A stretch of 64,000 nucleotides of DNA from Nostoc sp. XA010 (GCF_020829625.1 NZ_JAIVFX010000008.1:186001-250000), one strand, 5' to 3'; positions 17,927-28,812 are shown, numbered from the stretch's first letter. Notes: a model not told the origin generated them from the letters alone. Numbers and translations are program-made.

Positions 17927-17988
17927 CCAACCCCCCTTAAAAAGCGGGGCTTAATTCCCTCCTTTTTAAGGAGGGTTAGGGAGGATCA
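17927..17988. repeat. Inverted-repeat element / likely bidirectional terminator
   Basis: GATCCCCCCAACCCCCCTTA on the left pairs with TAAGGAGGGTTAGGGAGGATC on the right around an AAGCGGGGCTTAATTCCC core. It sits between the convergent ends of the 147-aa gene and prfA, where a terminator is expected. It is a dispersed cyanobacterial repeat. Confidence 0.65.
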
Positions 17989-18033
17989 AGTCTTAACTGA
18001 TATTGGGTTTTACAGGATATTTAACAGCAAAAA

Positions 18034-19131
18034 TTAGTTAGCGGCAGAAGTCGCTAACTCCGCGAGACGTTCTTGTTGGTCTAGAGATATACAAGATTGG
18101 ATAAGCGTCTCTAAATCACCATCCAAAACAGGGGTAAGAGAATAATTCTGACCTAACCGATGATCGGTAGCGCGGTTATCTTTATAATTATAGGTGCGAA
18201 TTTTTTCCGATCGCGATCCAGTACCAACCTGCGATCGCCGCATGGAAGTTACTTCTGCTTGTTGTTCGCCTAACTTGATGTCATACAACTTCGCCCGCAG
18301 AATTTGCATTGCCCGTTCTTTGTTTTGCAACTGGCTGCGTTCTTCTGTACAGAAAATGCGTATTCCCGTTGGTTTGTGCATCAAGTCAACGGCTGTTTCC
18401 ACCTTGTTGACGTTTTGTCCACCAGCACCACCAGAACGAGCTGTAGTCATTTCAATATCTTTCGGGTCAATGTGAATTTCCACATCATCCACCTCTGGCA
18501 TAATTGCCACGGTAGCTGTGGAAGTATGAACCCGTCCCCCAGATTCAGTTGCCGGCACGCGCTGCACACGATGCACTCCAGCTTCAAACTTTAGCTGGCT
18601 GTAAACATCATTACCTTTAATTTCGAGAATCACCTCTTTCCAGCCACCCATTTCTCCGCGAGATTCGCTCACTAAAGAAACTTTCCAACCTTGAGTCTGG
18701 GCATAGCGGGTGTACATCTGCATCAAATCGCCAGCCCAAATACTTGCTTCATCGCCACCAGTACCAGCGCGAATTTCCAACATGATATTCTTTTCATCAT
18801 TGGGGTCGCGTGGTAGCAGCAAGACTTTCAACCGAGACTCTAAATGTTCTATTTTTTCTTCAAGTTCCTTTACTTCCAGTGATGCCATTTCTTGCAACTC
18901 TGGGTCACTTGCAGATTCTTTGTAAACCTGACGCGCTCCGATCAAGTCTTCTTGGGCTGTTTTCCAAATTTCATAAGTATTAACGACCTCTTCCAAAGAA
19001 GAACGAGACTTAGCAATTTCTTGATACTCATCAGGATTGCTAGCGGTATCGGGGTCGCCAAGACGACGTGTTAATTCATTAAAAGTTTGTTCAACGGATT
19101 TTAGTTTGTCCAGTAAGTATGATTCAGCCAT
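18034..19131 (-). CDS. prfA: Peptide chain release factor 1
   Basis: A 365-residue class I release factor. The PxT codon-reading motif is P193-A-T195 (RF1 type, UAA/UAG). The peptidyl-hydrolysis motif GGQ is at residues 237-239 ([15 protein letters not shown]). The ATG start at 19131 gives [10 protein letters not shown]. It is the last gene of the long ribosomal block, 103 bases after rpmE. Confidence 0.97.
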   Translation of the reverse strand: MAESYLLDKLKSVEQTFNELTRRLGDPDTASNPDEYQEIAKSRSSLEEVVNTYEIWKTAQEDLIGARQVYKESASDPELQEMASLEVKELEEKIEHLESRLKVLLLPRDPNDEKNIMLEIRAGTGGDEASIWAGDLMQMYTRYAQTQGWKVSLVSESRGEMGGWKEVILEIKGNDVYSQLKFEAGVHRVQRVPATESGGRVHTSTATVAIMPEVDDVEIHIDPKDIEMTTARSGGAGGQNVNKVETAVDLMHKPTGIRIFCTEERSQLQNKERAMQILRAKLYDIKLGEQQAEVTSMRRSQVGTGSRSEKIRTYNYKDNRATDHRLGQNYSLTPVLDGDLETLIQSCISLDQQERLAELATSAAN

Positions 19132-19234
19132 GACGAGTGCGATCGCTCCTTAAAAAATAACAAATTGGCTCGAGCATATAAATGAAAATCGACCCAGCTG
19201 ATGCAGGGCCGTCGTTAACAGCAGAGCCAACTCG

Positions 19235-19477
19235 CTACTTTTTGTCTTGTTCGTCGCCAGATGTTTGAGTGCTGCTCATACCGTACTTGCGGAGGAAGCG
19301 CTCTACTCGACCTTCAGTGTCAATAATCTTCTGAGTACCGGTGTAAAAGGGGTGATTTCCAGACCAAACATCTACGTGCAATTCTGGCTTGGTAGAGCCA
19401 ATGGTCATAACAACTTGACCGTTGCAGTAAACTTTAGCATCTGGATACCACTTGGGGTGAATATCAGCTTTAGCCAT
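19235..19477 (-). CDS. rpmE: 50S ribosomal protein L31
   Basis: 80 residues from the ATG at 19477 (MAKADIHPKWYPDAKVYCNG). The zinc-binding CXXC of C+ L31 proteins is absent (only one early Cys), so this is a C-minus-type L31, as usual in cyanobacteria. The upstream start at 19525 would add 16 unlikely residues. Downstream of rpsI, before prfA. Confidence 0.93.
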   Translation of the reverse strand: MAKADIHPKWYPDAKVYCNGQVVMTIGSTKPELHVDVWSGNHPFYTGTQKIIDTEGRVERFLRKYGMSSTQTSGDEQDKK

Positions 19478-19525
19478 TGTTCTTTTTGTGATGAATCTAT
19501 ATAAATTATAACTTTCAGCGTTCAA

Positions 19526-19579
19526 TTGAAGCTAGGGAGTGGGGAGATGCCCCATGCCCAATGCCCCATGCCCAATTCC
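19526..19579. repeat. TGCCCCA/ATGCCCA heptamer repeat
   Basis: Short array of ATGCCCC- and ATGCCCA-type units between rpmE and rpsI, of a different sequence family from the TTTGTCA arrays. Confidence 0.55.
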
Positions 19580-19996
19580 CTAACGCTTAGAGTACTGAGG
19601 CGCTTTCCGAGCTTTATGTAAACCATATTTCTTCCGCTCTTTTGCTCTCGGATCGCGAGTCAAGTAACCTTCGGTTTTCAAAGGTGGGCGGTTGTCTGGA
19701 TCTAGTTGGCACAAAGCACGAGCAACTCCCAAACGAACAGAATCAGCCTGTCCGGTCAAGCCGCCACCTTCTGCTTTTACCAAAATGTCATATTCATTTT
19801 CTAATCCCAGAGTTTCCAGGGGTGCTTTAATGACTCCCAGGTAGTTGGGGTTAAATTGGAAATACAAGTTTCCATCTTTACCGTTCACAGTCAGCTGACC
19901 GCTGCCTGGAACCAAGCGTACCCGTGCTACTGCGTTCTTACGACGACCAGTACCCCAGTATACGGCGCGACCGCTATTAGCATCTGCTACTACCAT
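19580..19996 (-). CDS. rpsI: 30S ribosomal protein S9
   Basis: 138 residues with the conserved [13 protein letters not shown]-terminus, [17 protein letters not shown], and the basic tail ending RKAPQYSKR that reaches the P-site tRNA. The ATG overlaps the rplM stop by one base, the usual L13-S9 coupling. Confidence 0.97.
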   Translation of the reverse strand: MVVADANSGRAVYWGTGRRKNAVARVRLVPGSGQLTVNGKDGNLYFQFNPNYLGVIKAPLETLGLENEYDILVKAEGGGLTGQADSVRLGVARALCQLDPDNRPPLKTEGYLTRDPRAKERKKYGLHKARKAPQYSKR

Positions 19997-20457
19997 TAAT
20001 TTTCTTCTCCAGGAATTGTACTAACTTTTAGTTCTTTAGGTTTTTGAGCATCATGGGGATGCGTAGGACCAGCGTAAACTTTTAGCTTGGTGAACAACTG
20101 CTTACCGAGGCTATTTTTAGGTAGCATACCTTTAACAGCTTGTTCTAAAATCCGCTCTGGTATGCGCTCTTGCAGTTTAGCGAAAGTTTCGGTTTTCATC
20201 CCACCGGGACGACCAGAATGGCGGCGGTAAAGCTTTTGAGTGCGCTTTTTGCCTGTGACTGCTACTTTCTCGGCATTAATGACGATTACGAAGTCACCTG
20301 TATCTAGATGGGGTGTATATTCCGGTTTCTTTTTGCCTCTCAATACCTGGGCGATTTCGCTAGCGAGGCGACCGAGGCGTTTATCGGTGGCATCTACTAT
20401 GTACCACTCACGCTCAAGGGTTGCTTGAGAAGGAAGGTATGTTTTAACTGTTGTCAT
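19996..20457 (-). CDS. rplM: 50S ribosomal protein L13
   Basis: 153 residues. [24 protein letters not shown] is the conserved N-terminal block, followed by HSGRPGGMK and [12 protein letters not shown]. One-base overlap with rpsI. A heptamer array lies between it and truA upstream. Confidence 0.97.
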   Translation of the reverse strand: MTTVKTYLPSQATLEREWYIVDATDKRLGRLASEIAQVLRGKKKPEYTPHLDTGDFVIVINAEKVAVTGKKRTQKLYRRHSGRPGGMKTETFAKLQERIPERILEQAVKGMLPKNSLGKQLFTKLKVYAGPTHPHDAQKPKELKVSTIPGEEN

Positions 20458-20545
20458 TTGTCATTTGTCCTTTGTCATTTTTAATTTGTCATTAGTCATT
20501 TGTCTTTTGTCATTTGTAGTTACTAAGAACCAATGACTAATGACT
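20456..20545. repeat. Two-armed heptamer array (truA-rplM)
   Basis: TTTGTCA-type units on the left and TAATGAC-type units on the right. The right arm runs into truA and encodes its last residues (VTSQESLVIGS), so the repeat is partly coding. Confidence 0.8.
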
Positions 20546-21371
20546 CTTGACTAGTGACGAACTTTGGCAAGGTGTCGTACCAAATCTCTTTTGGAAAGGG
20601 AAAATCTGGATAGCCGACTCGCAACAAGCATAAGCCTTGGGGCGGTGCGGCGTGTTTCACTTCTTCTCGACGTTGTTCTTTCCAGAGTTCGGTGAAGCTA
20701 GAAAGTGTTCGTTGTCCAGAACCTACTTGTACCAGCATCCCTACCAATAGCCGTACCATGCCATACAAAAATCCATCTGCCTGTATTTCAATATGGATAA
20801 ATGGCCCACTGCGACGACACTCTGCTGCTTGCACCTCTACCCAGGAATGCGATCGCTTTGAGCCTGCACGGTGAAAAGCAGCTAAGTGATGCTTTCCCAA
20901 GAGAGGTTTCAAGGCAGCTTGGATTAAAGATTCATCCAGGGGTGCATAATAATAATGCCAACTGAAGGGTCTTACAAACAAGTTAAGCCGATCTTCAGTA
21001 TATATTGTGTAGCGATACCGCCGATAGGCTGCACTAAAGCGAGCGTGCCAACGGTTATCTACACTAGCTGAAGCCCTGATTAATATATCTGGCGGCAGAT
21101 AGCTATTTAGGATTGTTGCCCATTTGTGAGGCGGAATTAAACCTGTGGCTTCAAAATGAGCTACTTGAGCAGCAGCGTGAACTCCAGAATCGGTTCGCCC
21201 GGCACCATGTAGTGTTACATGATACCCAAGAATAGTAGCGATCGCAATTTCGATCTCTTCTTGGACTGTCCGATGTTGCTTTTGCCGTTGCCAGCCATGA
21301 AAATGAGTGCCTAGGTATTGTATTACCAAGGCTACTCGATGAGTTTGTGTAGGCTGGTGGCTTTCTAACAT
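20523..21371 (-). CDS. truA: tRNA pseudouridine(38-40) synthase TruA
   Basis: 282 residues. The catalytic aspartate is D61 in GAGRTDSGVHA. YLGTHFHGWQRQ, the FSAAYRRYRYTIY region and the C-terminal GFLYGMVRLLVGMLVQVG are family blocks. It isomerises uridines in the tRNA anticodon stem-loop. The final about 11 residues are encoded by repeat DNA. In cyanobacteria truA commonly sits between rplQ and rplM, as here. Confidence 0.95.
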   Translation of the reverse strand: MLESHQPTQTHRVALVIQYLGTHFHGWQRQKQHRTVQEEIEIAIATILGYHVTLHGAGRTDSGVHAAAQVAHFEATGLIPPHKWATILNSYLPPDILIRASASVDNRWHARFSAAYRRYRYTIYTEDRLNLFVRPFSWHYYYAPLDESLIQAALKPLLGKHHLAAFHRAGSKRSHSWVEVQAAECRRSGPFIHIEIQADGFLYGMVRLLVGMLVQVGSGQRTLSSFTELWKEQRREEVKHAAPPQGLCLLRVGYPDFPFPKEIWYDTLPKFVTSQESLVIGS

Positions 21372-21377
21372 ACAGAT

Positions 21378-21474
21378 TTTGTCCTTTGTCCTTCGTCATT
21401 TGTCCTTTGTCAGTTGTCCTTTGTTATTCACTAATGACCAATGACTAATGACCAATAACCAATGACTAAATGAC
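21378..21474. repeat. Two-armed heptamer array (rplQ-truA)
   Basis: TTTGTCC/TTTGTCA units, then AATGACTAATGACCAATAACC units. The array reaches the rplQ stop codon (21475-21477). Confidence 0.8.
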
Positions 21475-21825
21475 TTAAACCAATTCAATTATTGCCATTT
21501 TTGCATTATCGCCCCGACGCGGTACGGTATGCAGGATGCGGGTATAACCGCCCTGGCGATCGCCATATCGAGTTGGAGCTTGCTCAAATAGAGCGTGAAC
21601 CAGTTGTTTGTCGAAGATATAGCCAAGAGCTTCCCGGCGTGCTGCCAAGGAGCCATTTTTAGCTAGAGTAATCATTTTTTCCACTTCACTTCGCAGAACT
21701 TTTGCTCTAATTAAAGTGGTGGTGATCTTACCATGACGGATCAGCTCGGTGGCGAGCGATCGCAGTAGAGCACGGCGTTGATCGGCTGGTTTACTGAGTT
21801 TTTTGACGCGACAACGGTGACGCAT
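21475..21825 (-). CDS. rplQ: 50S ribosomal protein L17
   Basis: 116 residues, [34 protein letters not shown], the standard bacterial L17 core with a C-terminal [24 protein letters not shown]. 31 bases after rpoA. Confidence 0.97.
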   Translation of the reverse strand: MRHRCRVKKLSKPADQRRALLRSLATELIRHGKITTTLIRAKVLRSEVEKMITLAKNGSLAARREALGYIFDKQLVHALFEQAPTRYGDRQGGYTRILHTVPRRGDNAKMAIIELV

Positions 21826-21856
21826 AATTATGCACTATGAATTATGAACGGTTTTT

Positions 21857-22804
21857 TTAAGGGTGTTTAGAGCCTCTTTCCATTGGCAGGGTGATGCCCA
21901 AGCGTCGCTGCAAAGCTTCCACGACCTCTTCTGCTGATTTCTGCCCAAAGTTCTTAATTTCTAAGAGGTCTTCTTGGGTATAATCCAACAAATCTGCCAC
22001 AGAGTTAACTTGTGCCCGTTTGAGACAGTTATATGCCCGCACAGAAAGTTGCAACTCTTCGATGGGTATCTGGGCAGTTGGGTCGTCTGGAATCTCTGAA
22101 CCTGTGTCTGTTGGTTCTAGGGAGATGTCTTTCAACGGGTTGAATAAATCTACCAAGATTCCAGCAGCCGAAGATAGTGCTTCCTGGGGGGAAATACTGC
22201 CATTTGTCCAAACTTCCAACAGCAGTCGGTCTTTTGGAATCAAGCCTTCCCCACGAGATTCTTCAACACTATAGTTGACTTTTCGCACCGGCATAAATAT
22301 TGAGTCGATTTGCAGAAAGTCCAACGATGTGGCTTCCTCACGTCCTCGCTCTACGGTGCGATAGCCTTTACCTTTCTCAATCCGAAATTCCATTTCCAGC
22401 TTTCCACCCTCAGCGATGGTGGCTACATACTGAGTCGGATCGATGACTTCTACTTCACTGGGCAAATCAAAATGTGCCGCAGTGATTGTTGCTGGTCCGG
22501 TAACGAGTAATCTACCAATCTGAGGCTGCGAGGAATAGTTTTTGAGGATAACTTCCTTCATTTTCATGAGGATTTCCAGCACATCTTCCCGCACGCCCGG
22601 AACTGTAGCAAACTCGTGTGAAACGCCTGCAATCCGCACTGCTGTAACTGCTGTACCTTCTAGGTTGGAGAGTAAAACTCGCCGCAGTGCATTGCCAACC
22701 GTTGTTCCTTGACCGCGTTCTAGAGGTTCCAGAACAAATTTACTGTAATGGTTCCGACTTTCTTCAGTATTAGACTCTACACATTCAATCTGAAACTGCG
22801 CCAC
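21857..22804 (-). CDS. rpoA: DNA-directed RNA polymerase subunit alpha
   Basis: 315 residues. The N-terminal dimerisation domain carries EPLERGQGTTVGNALRRVLLSNLEG. The C-terminal domain, which binds UP elements and activators, has LSVRAYNCLKRAQVNSVADL and NFGQKSAEEVVEAL. The linker is acidic. ATG at 22804. A 327-base spacer separates it from rpsK, unusually long for this operon and possibly holding an internal promoter. Confidence 0.98.
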   Translation of the reverse strand: MAQFQIECVESNTEESRNHYSKFVLEPLERGQGTTVGNALRRVLLSNLEGTAVTAVRIAGVSHEFATVPGVREDVLEILMKMKEVILKNYSSQPQIGRLLVTGPATITAAHFDLPSEVEVIDPTQYVATIAEGGKLEMEFRIEKGKGYRTVERGREEATSLDFLQIDSIFMPVRKVNYSVEESRGEGLIPKDRLLLEVWTNGSISPQEALSSAAGILVDLFNPLKDISLEPTDTGSEIPDDPTAQIPIEELQLSVRAYNCLKRAQVNSVADLLDYTQEDLLEIKNFGQKSAEEVVEALQRRLGITLPMERGSKHP

Positions 22805-23131
22805 GGATGAGCCTCCCTTTTTCTAAGGTGCTGCTAGCAGACAAATCAATTGCCTCCCGAATTGAATTTATGTCCTGTAGATTATTAGGTATATCAAACT
22901 ATTAGTATAAAATTACGGTATAGTTTGACACTACCTTTTAGCTTGCAGGTGCTAATAATATTTTGGGTTACCGAAGTTTAACAGCTTTCCCTTTGGGAAA
23001 TCTGACTCATTTTCGGTCGCCCAAGCTTTCACACAATGACAATTTGCACGTTAGACGCCCAATCGTTCATTGAAAGTAATTTTACTTACTTTGGTTGTAG
23101 CTTCTCTTACTCAATGCCCAAGTCTTGGGGT
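22805..23131 (-). promoter_or_regulatory. rpsK-rpoA spacer with inverted repeat and candidate internal promoter
   Basis: TCAAACTAT (22894-22902) and ATAGTTTGA (22920-22928) form a perfect 9-base inverted repeat. On the minus strand GTGTCA then TATACT, 16 bases apart, lie across the same segment and could be a sigma-70-type promoter driving rpoA-rplQ. CAGCTTTCCCTTTGGGAAA upstream adds a small hairpin. No gene is seen. Confidence 0.35.
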
Positions 23132-23527
23132 TTAAACTCGACGGCGCTTGGGTGGACGGCAACCATTGTGAGGAATGGGGGTAATATCCCGAATGAGCGT
23201 AATTTCCAGTCCTGCTCCTTGAAGCGCCCGGATAGCGGTTTCTCTACCTGCTCCTGGCCCACTGACCATTACCTCAATTTGGCGCATTCCTTGATCAATG
23301 GCTCTACGGGCTGCACTTTCAGCAGCAGTTTGCGCTGCAAAGGGAGTTCCCTTTTTTGCTCCCTTAAAACCGCTAGAACCAGCACTAGCCCAGGAGATGA
23401 CATCTCCATTTTGATCGGTAATGGTGACAATGCTATTGTTGAAAGTAGACTGGATGTAGGCCATCCCACTGGGTACATTCCGTTTCTGCTTCTTGCTCCC
23501 GGTTTTTTTAGTTGGTTGTCTCGCCAT
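23132..23527 (-). CDS. rpsK: 30S ribosomal protein S11
   Basis: 131 residues. The Lys-rich N-terminus is followed by [35 protein letters not shown] and the C-terminal [18 protein letters not shown]. Platform protein of the 30S subunit. 54 bases after rpsM. Confidence 0.97.
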   Translation of the reverse strand: MARQPTKKTGSKKQKRNVPSGMAYIQSTFNNSIVTITDQNGDVISWASAGSSGFKGAKKGTPFAAQTAAESAARRAIDQGMRQIEVMVSGPGAGRETAIRALQGAGLEITLIRDITPIPHNGCRPPKRRRV

Positions 23528-23581
23528 ACTTGTTTAGTTGATTTAAGGTAAAACTTGCTCGGATTAGCAAGCGTTGCAAAA

Positions 23582-23962
23582 TTATTTCCCTGGAGCCTTC
23601 TTCTTCCCAGCCACTGTCTGCCTTCTCCCTCGACGGGTTCTGGCATTGGTGCGAGTTCTTTGTCCTCTGACTGGTAAGCCCATGCGATGACGACGACCTC
23701 TGTAGGTACCAATGTCAACTAAGCGCTTGATGTTCAAAGACTCCAAGCGCCGCAAGTCGCCTTCAACTTGATAGTTGGCTTCTATTTCCCCTCTTAGGGC
23801 TGTCACATCGGCATCACTTAAGTCCTTAACGCGAATGTCTGGGTTCACACCAGTAGCCGCTATAATTTCTTGAGCGCGTGATAACCCAATTCCGTAGATG
23901 TAAGTCAGACCGATCTCAACGCGCTTATCGCGTGGAAGGTCTACTCCGGCAATACGTGCCAC
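23582..23962 (-). CDS. rpsM: 30S ribosomal protein S13
   Basis: 126 residues starting [26 protein letters not shown], with the basic tail [23 protein letters not shown] that contacts the P-site tRNA and the A-site finger bridge. Follows rpmJ. Confidence 0.97.
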   Translation of the reverse strand: MARIAGVDLPRDKRVEIGLTYIYGIGLSRAQEIIAATGVNPDIRVKDLSDADVTALRGEIEANYQVEGDLRRLESLNIKRLVDIGTYRGRRHRMGLPVRGQRTRTNARTRRGRRQTVAGKKKAPGK

Positions 23963-24077
23963 AATGAACTCTCCCTATTGTTCTCGCAATTACTGTTGGT
24001 TGGAAAAACGTGATTAATCGCGTTTTTTCGTTTTAATGATGATATGCGTGCTACAACTCACTCTGTTGGTAAGAGTG

Positions 24078-24191
24078 TTATCCTTGACGTTGCTTGTGCT
24101 TGGGGTTCACGCAGATCACCATAACGCGACCACGACGTTTGATCACGTTGCACTTTTCACAAATTTTCTTGACTGAGGCTCTAACTTTCAT
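24078..24191 (-). CDS. rpmJ: 50S ribosomal protein L36
   Basis: 37 residues from the ATG at 24191 to TAA at 24078: [20 protein letters not shown], then a tail with [11 protein letters not shown]. The Cys-Cys-Cys-His zinc-binding set (C11, C14, C27, H32) is complete. It lies between infA and rpsM, its normal place. Confidence 0.95.
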   Translation of the reverse strand: MKVRASVKKICEKCNVIKRRGRVMVICVNPKHKQRQG

Positions 24192-24308
24192 GCCTTTTAT
24201 TTTTTGACTCCAAATATAAAATTATAGCATTTCTAGGGAAATTAATCCAGTTAAATGACTAGCAAACAGCCAAAAAAATGGTTTTATGGTAAAATTCTCT
24301 ACATATAC

Positions 24309-24533
24309 TTACTTCTTTCTTAATCGATAAGTAATTCTGCCTTTGCTCAAGTCATAAGGAGTTAGCTCTACCTTGACGCGATCACCGGGCAAAATCTTGA
24401 TATAATTTCGGCGAATCTTGCCGGAAATGTGAGCTAGCACGTTAAAGCCATTGTCCAAGTCAACGCGAAACATCGCATTGGGCAGGGACTCTGTAACCGT
24501 GCCTTCCATTTCAATCAAATCTTGCTTAGACAA
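24309..24533 (-). CDS. infA: Translation initiation factor IF-1
   Basis: 74 residues forming one OB-fold ([42 protein letters not shown]). It binds the 30S A site during initiation. It sits between adk and rpmJ, with a 216-base spacer to adk. Confidence 0.97.
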   Translation of the reverse strand: MSKQDLIEMEGTVTESLPNAMFRVDLDNGFNVLAHISGKIRRNYIKILPGDRVKVELTPYDLSKGRITYRLRKK

Positions 24534-24656
24534 TTTGTTTTTTCCTCAACTCAACAATTTCGTGTTCAGTTGCAGTACTTTATCTGCAACTGAACACACT
24601 TTAAGAAATATATCAACAGTTTATTAATATATCTTAGCTAAAATTGATCTTTTTCT

Positions 24657-24749
24657 TGGCATGGGGAGTGGAGAGAGACGCGATTAATAGCGTCTGTATT
24701 GGTAAATTTCCTATTACCCATTGCCTACTCTCCATTCCCTACTCCCCTT
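24657..24749. repeat. Mixed purine/pyrimidine inverted repeat (adk-infA spacer)
   Basis: GGGGAGTGGAGAG on the left and CTCTCCATTCCCTACTCCCC on the right are near inverted complements around GACGCGATTAATAGCGTC, itself a palindrome. Dispersed repeat of the Nostoc type inside the operon. Confidence 0.55.
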
Positions 24750-25304
24750 TCAGGAAGCAATTACCCTTTGTAGTTCACTAGTGACATCTTCTTGGGACTG
24801 ATTACCATTGACTGTTAGAAGTTTTTTGCGATCGCCGTAATAATCAATTAAAGGTGCAGTTTCAGCGCGGTACACTTCCAAACGACGACGAATCACCTCT
24901 TCGGTATCATCTTTTCGTCCTCTAGCTAGCAAACGTGCAATCACAACTTCATCTGGTGCATCTAGATTGACTACCCTTTCGCCACTCTGATGTATTTCTT
25001 CCAGTAACTTCTCTAGAAAACCTGCTTGGGTTACTTTGCGGGGAAAACCATCAAGAATCCAACCATTTTTGGCATCTGGTTGACTGAGGCGCTCCTGTAC
25101 CAAGTCCTGCACTAGCTGATCGGGTACTAACTCACCGCTATCAACATAACCTTGAGCCTTGATTCCCAAATGAGTTTGCTCTTTCATGGCTTGTCTTAAG
25201 ATTTCACCAGTAGAAATATGGGGAATATTCAAGTGTTCAGCCAAAGTTTGAGCTTGTGTTCCTTTACCCGCTCCAGGTGGTCCCAAGAAGATTAATCGCG
25301 TCAC
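24750..25304 (-). CDS. adk: Adenylate kinase
   Basis: 184 residues. P-loop [10 protein letters not shown] at residues 8-17 (K14), [10 protein letters not shown] and the short LID ([19 protein letters not shown]). This is the short cyanobacterial form without the zinc-binding LID insert. Interconverts ATP+AMP and 2 ADP. Two bases downstream of secY. Confidence 0.97.
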   Translation of the reverse strand: MTRLIFLGPPGAGKGTQAQTLAEHLNIPHISTGEILRQAMKEQTHLGIKAQGYVDSGELVPDQLVQDLVQERLSQPDAKNGWILDGFPRKVTQAGFLEKLLEEIHQSGERVVNLDAPDEVVIARLLARGRKDDTEEVIRRRLEVYRAETAPLIDYYGDRKKLLTVNGNQSQEDVTSELQRVIAS

Positions 25305-25306
25305 TA

Positions 25307-26617
25307 TTATTTCACCATTCCTTCATAGCGCTGAGAGATGACATAAGTTTGGACTTGTTTGGCTGTCTCAATTGCCACACCCACTAAAATTAATAAAGAG
25401 GTAGCACCTATTCCCTGGAAAGTTTTCACATTCAAAGCGCTTTCCACGGCGGTAGGGATAATCGCAACCAAGCCCAAAAAGATCGCACCCAAAAAAGTGA
25501 GTCGGTTGGACACGCGTTCGATATACTCGCTAGTTGCCTTGCCGGGACGAATTCCAGGAATACTAGAACCCATTTTCTTCAAGTTCTGCGCCACATCTAC
25601 CGGGTTGAGAATCAAGGAAGAATAGAAGTAGCTGAAGAAAACGATGGAAATCATGTAGACCAAGGCATAGACCCAGGAGCTAGAACCACCTGGACTCAAA
25701 TAAGTGTTAACTATATTGGCCAATTCGGCATTTTTAGTAAAGTTGGCGATCAGCAGTGGCAAACTGAGGATGGCAGCGGCAAAAATAATTGGCATCACGC
25801 CGCCTTGATTTAAGCGCAGGGGCAGATAGCTACGCTGCTCTGCCAATACTCGCCGACCTACTTGGCGACGAGCCGAAATAATCGGGATGCGGCGCATTCC
25901 TTCTTGCACAATTACAATACCAACAATTGTTGCTAGGAAAACTAAGAGCAGCACTATCACACGCCCCACTGTTTCCCGACCACCGACTTGCACCAAGTCG
26001 ATGGTATCGCCTAAGGCTTTTGGTAATGACGCGACAATATTGACAAAAATCAACAATGATGCTCCGTTACCAATACCACGTTCTGTAATCAGTTCTGATG
26101 CCCACATTACGAACATGGAACCAGCAGTCAGAGCGATCGCAGTTTCAGCTACGAAAATTGGCCCTGGCTTTAAGGCGAATTGCTGGATGAATAATGCCGA
26201 AAAAGCTGTACTTTGTAGAATTGCCCAAACTACAGTGACATAGCGGGTAATTTGCGATATTTTACGCCGACCTGCTTCGCCTTCATTTTTCTGTAAATTT
26301 TCTAAAGATGGAATCGCTGCGGTGAGCAATTGGATGATAATAGACGCATTAATGAAGGGCAAAATTCCTAAAGCAAAGACTCCCAAAGTCGAAAGTCCTC
26401 GCCCGGAAAATATATCCAATAAGCCAAATATGGAATTATTTCCCGATATGGCTTCGGCAAATCTAGGTCTATCAATGCCTGGTACGGGTAAGAATATACC
26501 CAGGCGAACCAAAATTAAAATACCGACAGTGACAAGCAGCCTACCTCTGAGTCCGGCTGCTTGCGCCATCTGCATAAAAGTTTCTTGAGCCGTTGGGGCT
26601 TTATCTCGACTGATCAT
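25307..26617 (-). CDS. secY: Preprotein translocase subunit SecY
   Basis: 436 residues with ten hydrophobic segments. The signatures are [16 protein letters not shown] near the N-terminus, the plug segment [24 protein letters not shown], and [15 protein letters not shown] near TM9. It forms the protein-conducting channel in plasma and thylakoid membranes. Between rplO and adk. Confidence 0.97.
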   Translation of the reverse strand: MISRDKAPTAQETFMQMAQAAGLRGRLLVTVGILILVRLGIFLPVPGIDRPRFAEAISGNNSIFGLLDIFSGRGLSTLGVFALGILPFINASIIIQLLTAAIPSLENLQKNEGEAGRRKISQITRYVTVVWAILQSTAFSALFIQQFALKPGPIFVAETAIALTAGSMFVMWASELITERGIGNGASLLIFVNIVASLPKALGDTIDLVQVGGRETVGRVIVLLLVFLATIVGIVIVQEGMRRIPIISARRQVGRRVLAEQRSYLPLRLNQGGVMPIIFAAAILSLPLLIANFTKNAELANIVNTYLSPGGSSSWVYALVYMISIVFFSYFYSSLILNPVDVAQNLKKMGSSIPGIRPGKATSEYIERVSNRLTFLGAIFLGLVAIIPTAVESALNVKTFQGIGATSLLILVGVAIETAKQVQTYVISQRYEGMVK

Positions 26618-26691
26618 AGAGTGCTACCTTTATAGTGAACCAGGCGCTGACAGCGAGTTGGCTTCCATTTAAGTGCGCTGTTCCGGCTCAC

Positions 26692-27135
26692 TCATAAGAC
26701 TTCACAACTACCACCAGCTGCCTCAATTTTGCTACGAGCTGAACCTGTGAAAGCTGCCGCTTGTACCTTGAGCGGAATGCTCAATTCCCCGTTACCTAAA
26801 ATTTTCAATGGTCCCTTGACAGCAGTCAGGATACCTGCGGCTTTCAAGGAGGTCAAAGTTACTTCCGTATTAGCAGGAAGAGAGGCTAGCTTCTCTACAT
26901 TAATCGTAGTGTAAATCTTCTGATTAACAATCGGAAAGCCCTTCAGCTTAGGTAAGCGGCGGTACAACGGCTGTTGACCACCTTCAAAACCTGGCCGAGT
27001 ACCACTACCAGAACGAGATTTTTGACCTCGCATACCTAAACCAGCACTGGCACCTTGACCGGCAGAAATACCTCTGGCTACACGCTTCTTGCGTTTCTTT
27101 GAGCCTTTTTGCGGCTTAACATCGTTGAGTCTCAT
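26692..27135 (-). CDS. rplO: 50S ribosomal protein L15
   Basis: 147 residues: [22 protein letters not shown], the glycine-rich [27 protein letters not shown] loop that threads the 23S rRNA, and a globular C-terminus. Between rpsE and secY. rpmD (L30) is absent here, as usual in cyanobacteria. Confidence 0.97.
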   Translation of the reverse strand: MRLNDVKPQKGSKKRKKRVARGISAGQGASAGLGMRGQKSRSGSGTRPGFEGGQQPLYRRLPKLKGFPIVNQKIYTTINVEKLASLPANTEVTLTSLKAAGILTAVKGPLKILGNGELSIPLKVQAAAFTGSARSKIEAAGGSCEVL

Positions 27136-27183
27136 GATGTAATTAGTTCTTGTTTACACAAAAGCTCTGTAAGTGGGACTCTA

Positions 27184-27711
27184 CTAAATGTAGAGACTTT
27201 CAATAGGAATACCGCGATCTTCCGCGACTTCAGCAAGAGTCCGCAGTGTAGATAAGGCATTGACTGCGGCTCTAGCATTATTGAGCGGATTGTTAGAGCC
27301 AAGTTGCTTGGCTAATACGTTACGAACTCCTGCCAATTCCAGCACAGTCCGCACAGCACCACCAGCAATTACCCCAGTACCAGGTGAGGCTGGGCGCATC
27401 ATCACTTTCGCACCGCCACCGACACCATTAATGGGATGGGGGATGGAGTTGGATTTGGTGATGGGGATATCAATGAGGTGTTTTTTGCCGTCGGCTACGC
27501 CTTTTTTGACGGCGCCAATTACATCTGAGGCTTTGCCTACTCCGACACCAACTTGACCGCGTTCGTTACCGACAACAACGATCGCTCGGAAGCTGAGTTT
27601 TTTACCACCTTTAACCACTTTACTTACGCGTCGGATTTGGATAACCCGTTCTTGCCAAGTGGTTTCTTCTTTTTTGGCACGCTTTGTTCTACTTTTACGC
27701 TCTGTTGCCAT
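27184..27711 (-). CDS. rpsE: 30S ribosomal protein S5
   Basis: 175 residues with a Lys-rich N-terminus, the S5 dsRBD-like core ([37 protein letters not shown]) and C-terminal [20 protein letters not shown]. Near the decoding centre and mRNA entry. A heptamer array separates it from rplR. Confidence 0.97.
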   Translation of the reverse strand: MATERKSRTKRAKKEETTWQERVIQIRRVSKVVKGGKKLSFRAIVVVGNERGQVGVGVGKASDVIGAVKKGVADGKKHLIDIPITKSNSIPHPINGVGGGAKVMMRPASPGTGVIAGGAVRTVLELAGVRNVLAKQLGSNNPLNNARAAVNALSTLRTLAEVAEDRGIPIESLYI

Positions 27712-27730
27712 AATTTAGTGCTCTGATGAA

Positions 27731-27812
27731 CGTCATTTGTCAGCTGTCATTTGTCTTTTGTCATTTGTCATTTGTCCAATAACCAATGACCAATGACTAA
27801 TGACCAATGACT
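27731..27812. repeat. Two-armed heptamer array (rplR-rpsE)
   Basis: TTTGTCA-type units, then AATGACCAATGACTAATGACC units. It abuts the rplR stop at 27813-27815. Confidence 0.8.
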
Positions 27813-28175
27813 TTAGAAATCTAAACCAGCTTCGCGGGCTGCATCAGCTAGTGCTTTAACACGACCATGATATAAATTACCACCGCGATCAAAGACTACT
27901 TTGGTGATGCCTTTTTCTAGCGATCGCACTGCGATCAACTTACCAACTTGCACCGATGCGTCGCGGTTTGCACATGACGCTAAACTAGATTTCAACTCTG
28001 GTTCTACAGTCGATGCGGCCACGATGGTTTGATGCTGAGTATCATCAATTATCTGGGCGTAAATATGTTCATTAGAACGAAATACCGCTAAACGGGGACG
28101 TTCTGGCGAGCCAATAACTTTGCCACGAACACGTCGATGACGACGGTTTTTTGATTCTCTACGAGTAAGTTTCAT
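27813..28175 (-). CDS. rplR: 50S ribosomal protein L18
   Basis: 120 residues: [32 protein letters not shown] and C-terminal [28 protein letters not shown]. Binds 5S rRNA. Two bases after rplF. Confidence 0.97.
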   Translation of the reverse strand: MKLTRRESKNRRHRRVRGKVIGSPERPRLAVFRSNEHIYAQIIDDTQHQTIVAASTVEPELKSSLASCANRDASVQVGKLIAVRSLEKGITKVVFDRGGNLYHGRVKALADAAREAGLDF

Positions 28176-28177
28176 TT

Positions 28178-28726
28178 CTACTTCTTACCACCCTTACCAG
28201 TCTTACCAGCTTTCCGTCTGACCACTTCACCGGCATAGCGAATGCCTTTACCTTTGTAAGGTTCTGGTGGACGAACGGCACGAATTTTGGCGGCTGTGTT
28301 ACCGACGATTTCTTTGTCATAGCCACTGACAATGACGTTAGTGGTACCTTCAACTGCAAATTGAATTCCATCTGGTGGTTCAATTTGCACCGGATGGCTG
28401 TAACCCATATTTAAAAGTAGGTTACGCCCTTGAAGTTGTGCCCGGTAACCAACACCTTGAATTTCTAAACGGCGCTGAAAACCTTGGGAAACTCCCTCGA
28501 CCATGTTCGCAACTAAAGTGCGGCTTAAGCCGTGCAGCTGCTTTGAAGTCCGAGTTTCATCCCGACGATTTACCTGTAATATGTCTCCCTCTTGAGAGAG
28601 TGAAACATTAGGTGTGAGAGTGCGAGAAAGTTCTCCTTTCGGGCCTTTCACTACAATATTCGTACCATCGATCGCCACTTGAACTTTGGCGGGAATAGTA
28701 ATTGGACGTTTACCGATCCGAGACAT
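28178..28726 (-). CDS. rplF: 50S ribosomal protein L6
   Basis: 182 residues with two similar domains: [21 protein letters not shown] at the start and [26 protein letters not shown] at the end. Located near the sarcin-ricin loop. Between rpsH and rplR. Confidence 0.97.
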   Translation of the reverse strand: MSRIGKRPITIPAKVQVAIDGTNIVVKGPKGELSRTLTPNVSLSQEGDILQVNRRDETRTSKQLHGLSRTLVANMVEGVSQGFQRRLEIQGVGYRAQLQGRNLLLNMGYSHPVQIEPPDGIQFAVEGTTNVIVSGYDKEIVGNTAAKIRAVRPPEPYKGKGIRYAGEVVRRKAGKTGKGGKK

Positions 28727-28727
28727 G

Positions 28728-28812
28728 ACTTTTTGTCCTTTGTTATTTGTCCTTTGCCTTTTGTCTTTTGTCTTTCACTAATGACTAATGACAAATGACT
28801 AATGACCAATGA
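28728..28812. repeat. Two-armed heptamer array (rpsH-rplF)
   Basis: TTTGTCC/TTTGTCT units, then AATGACTAATGACAAATGACT units. The TAG stop of rpsH (28813-28815) is the first three bases of the array's TAGTCAT unit in mRNA sense. Confidence 0.8.
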
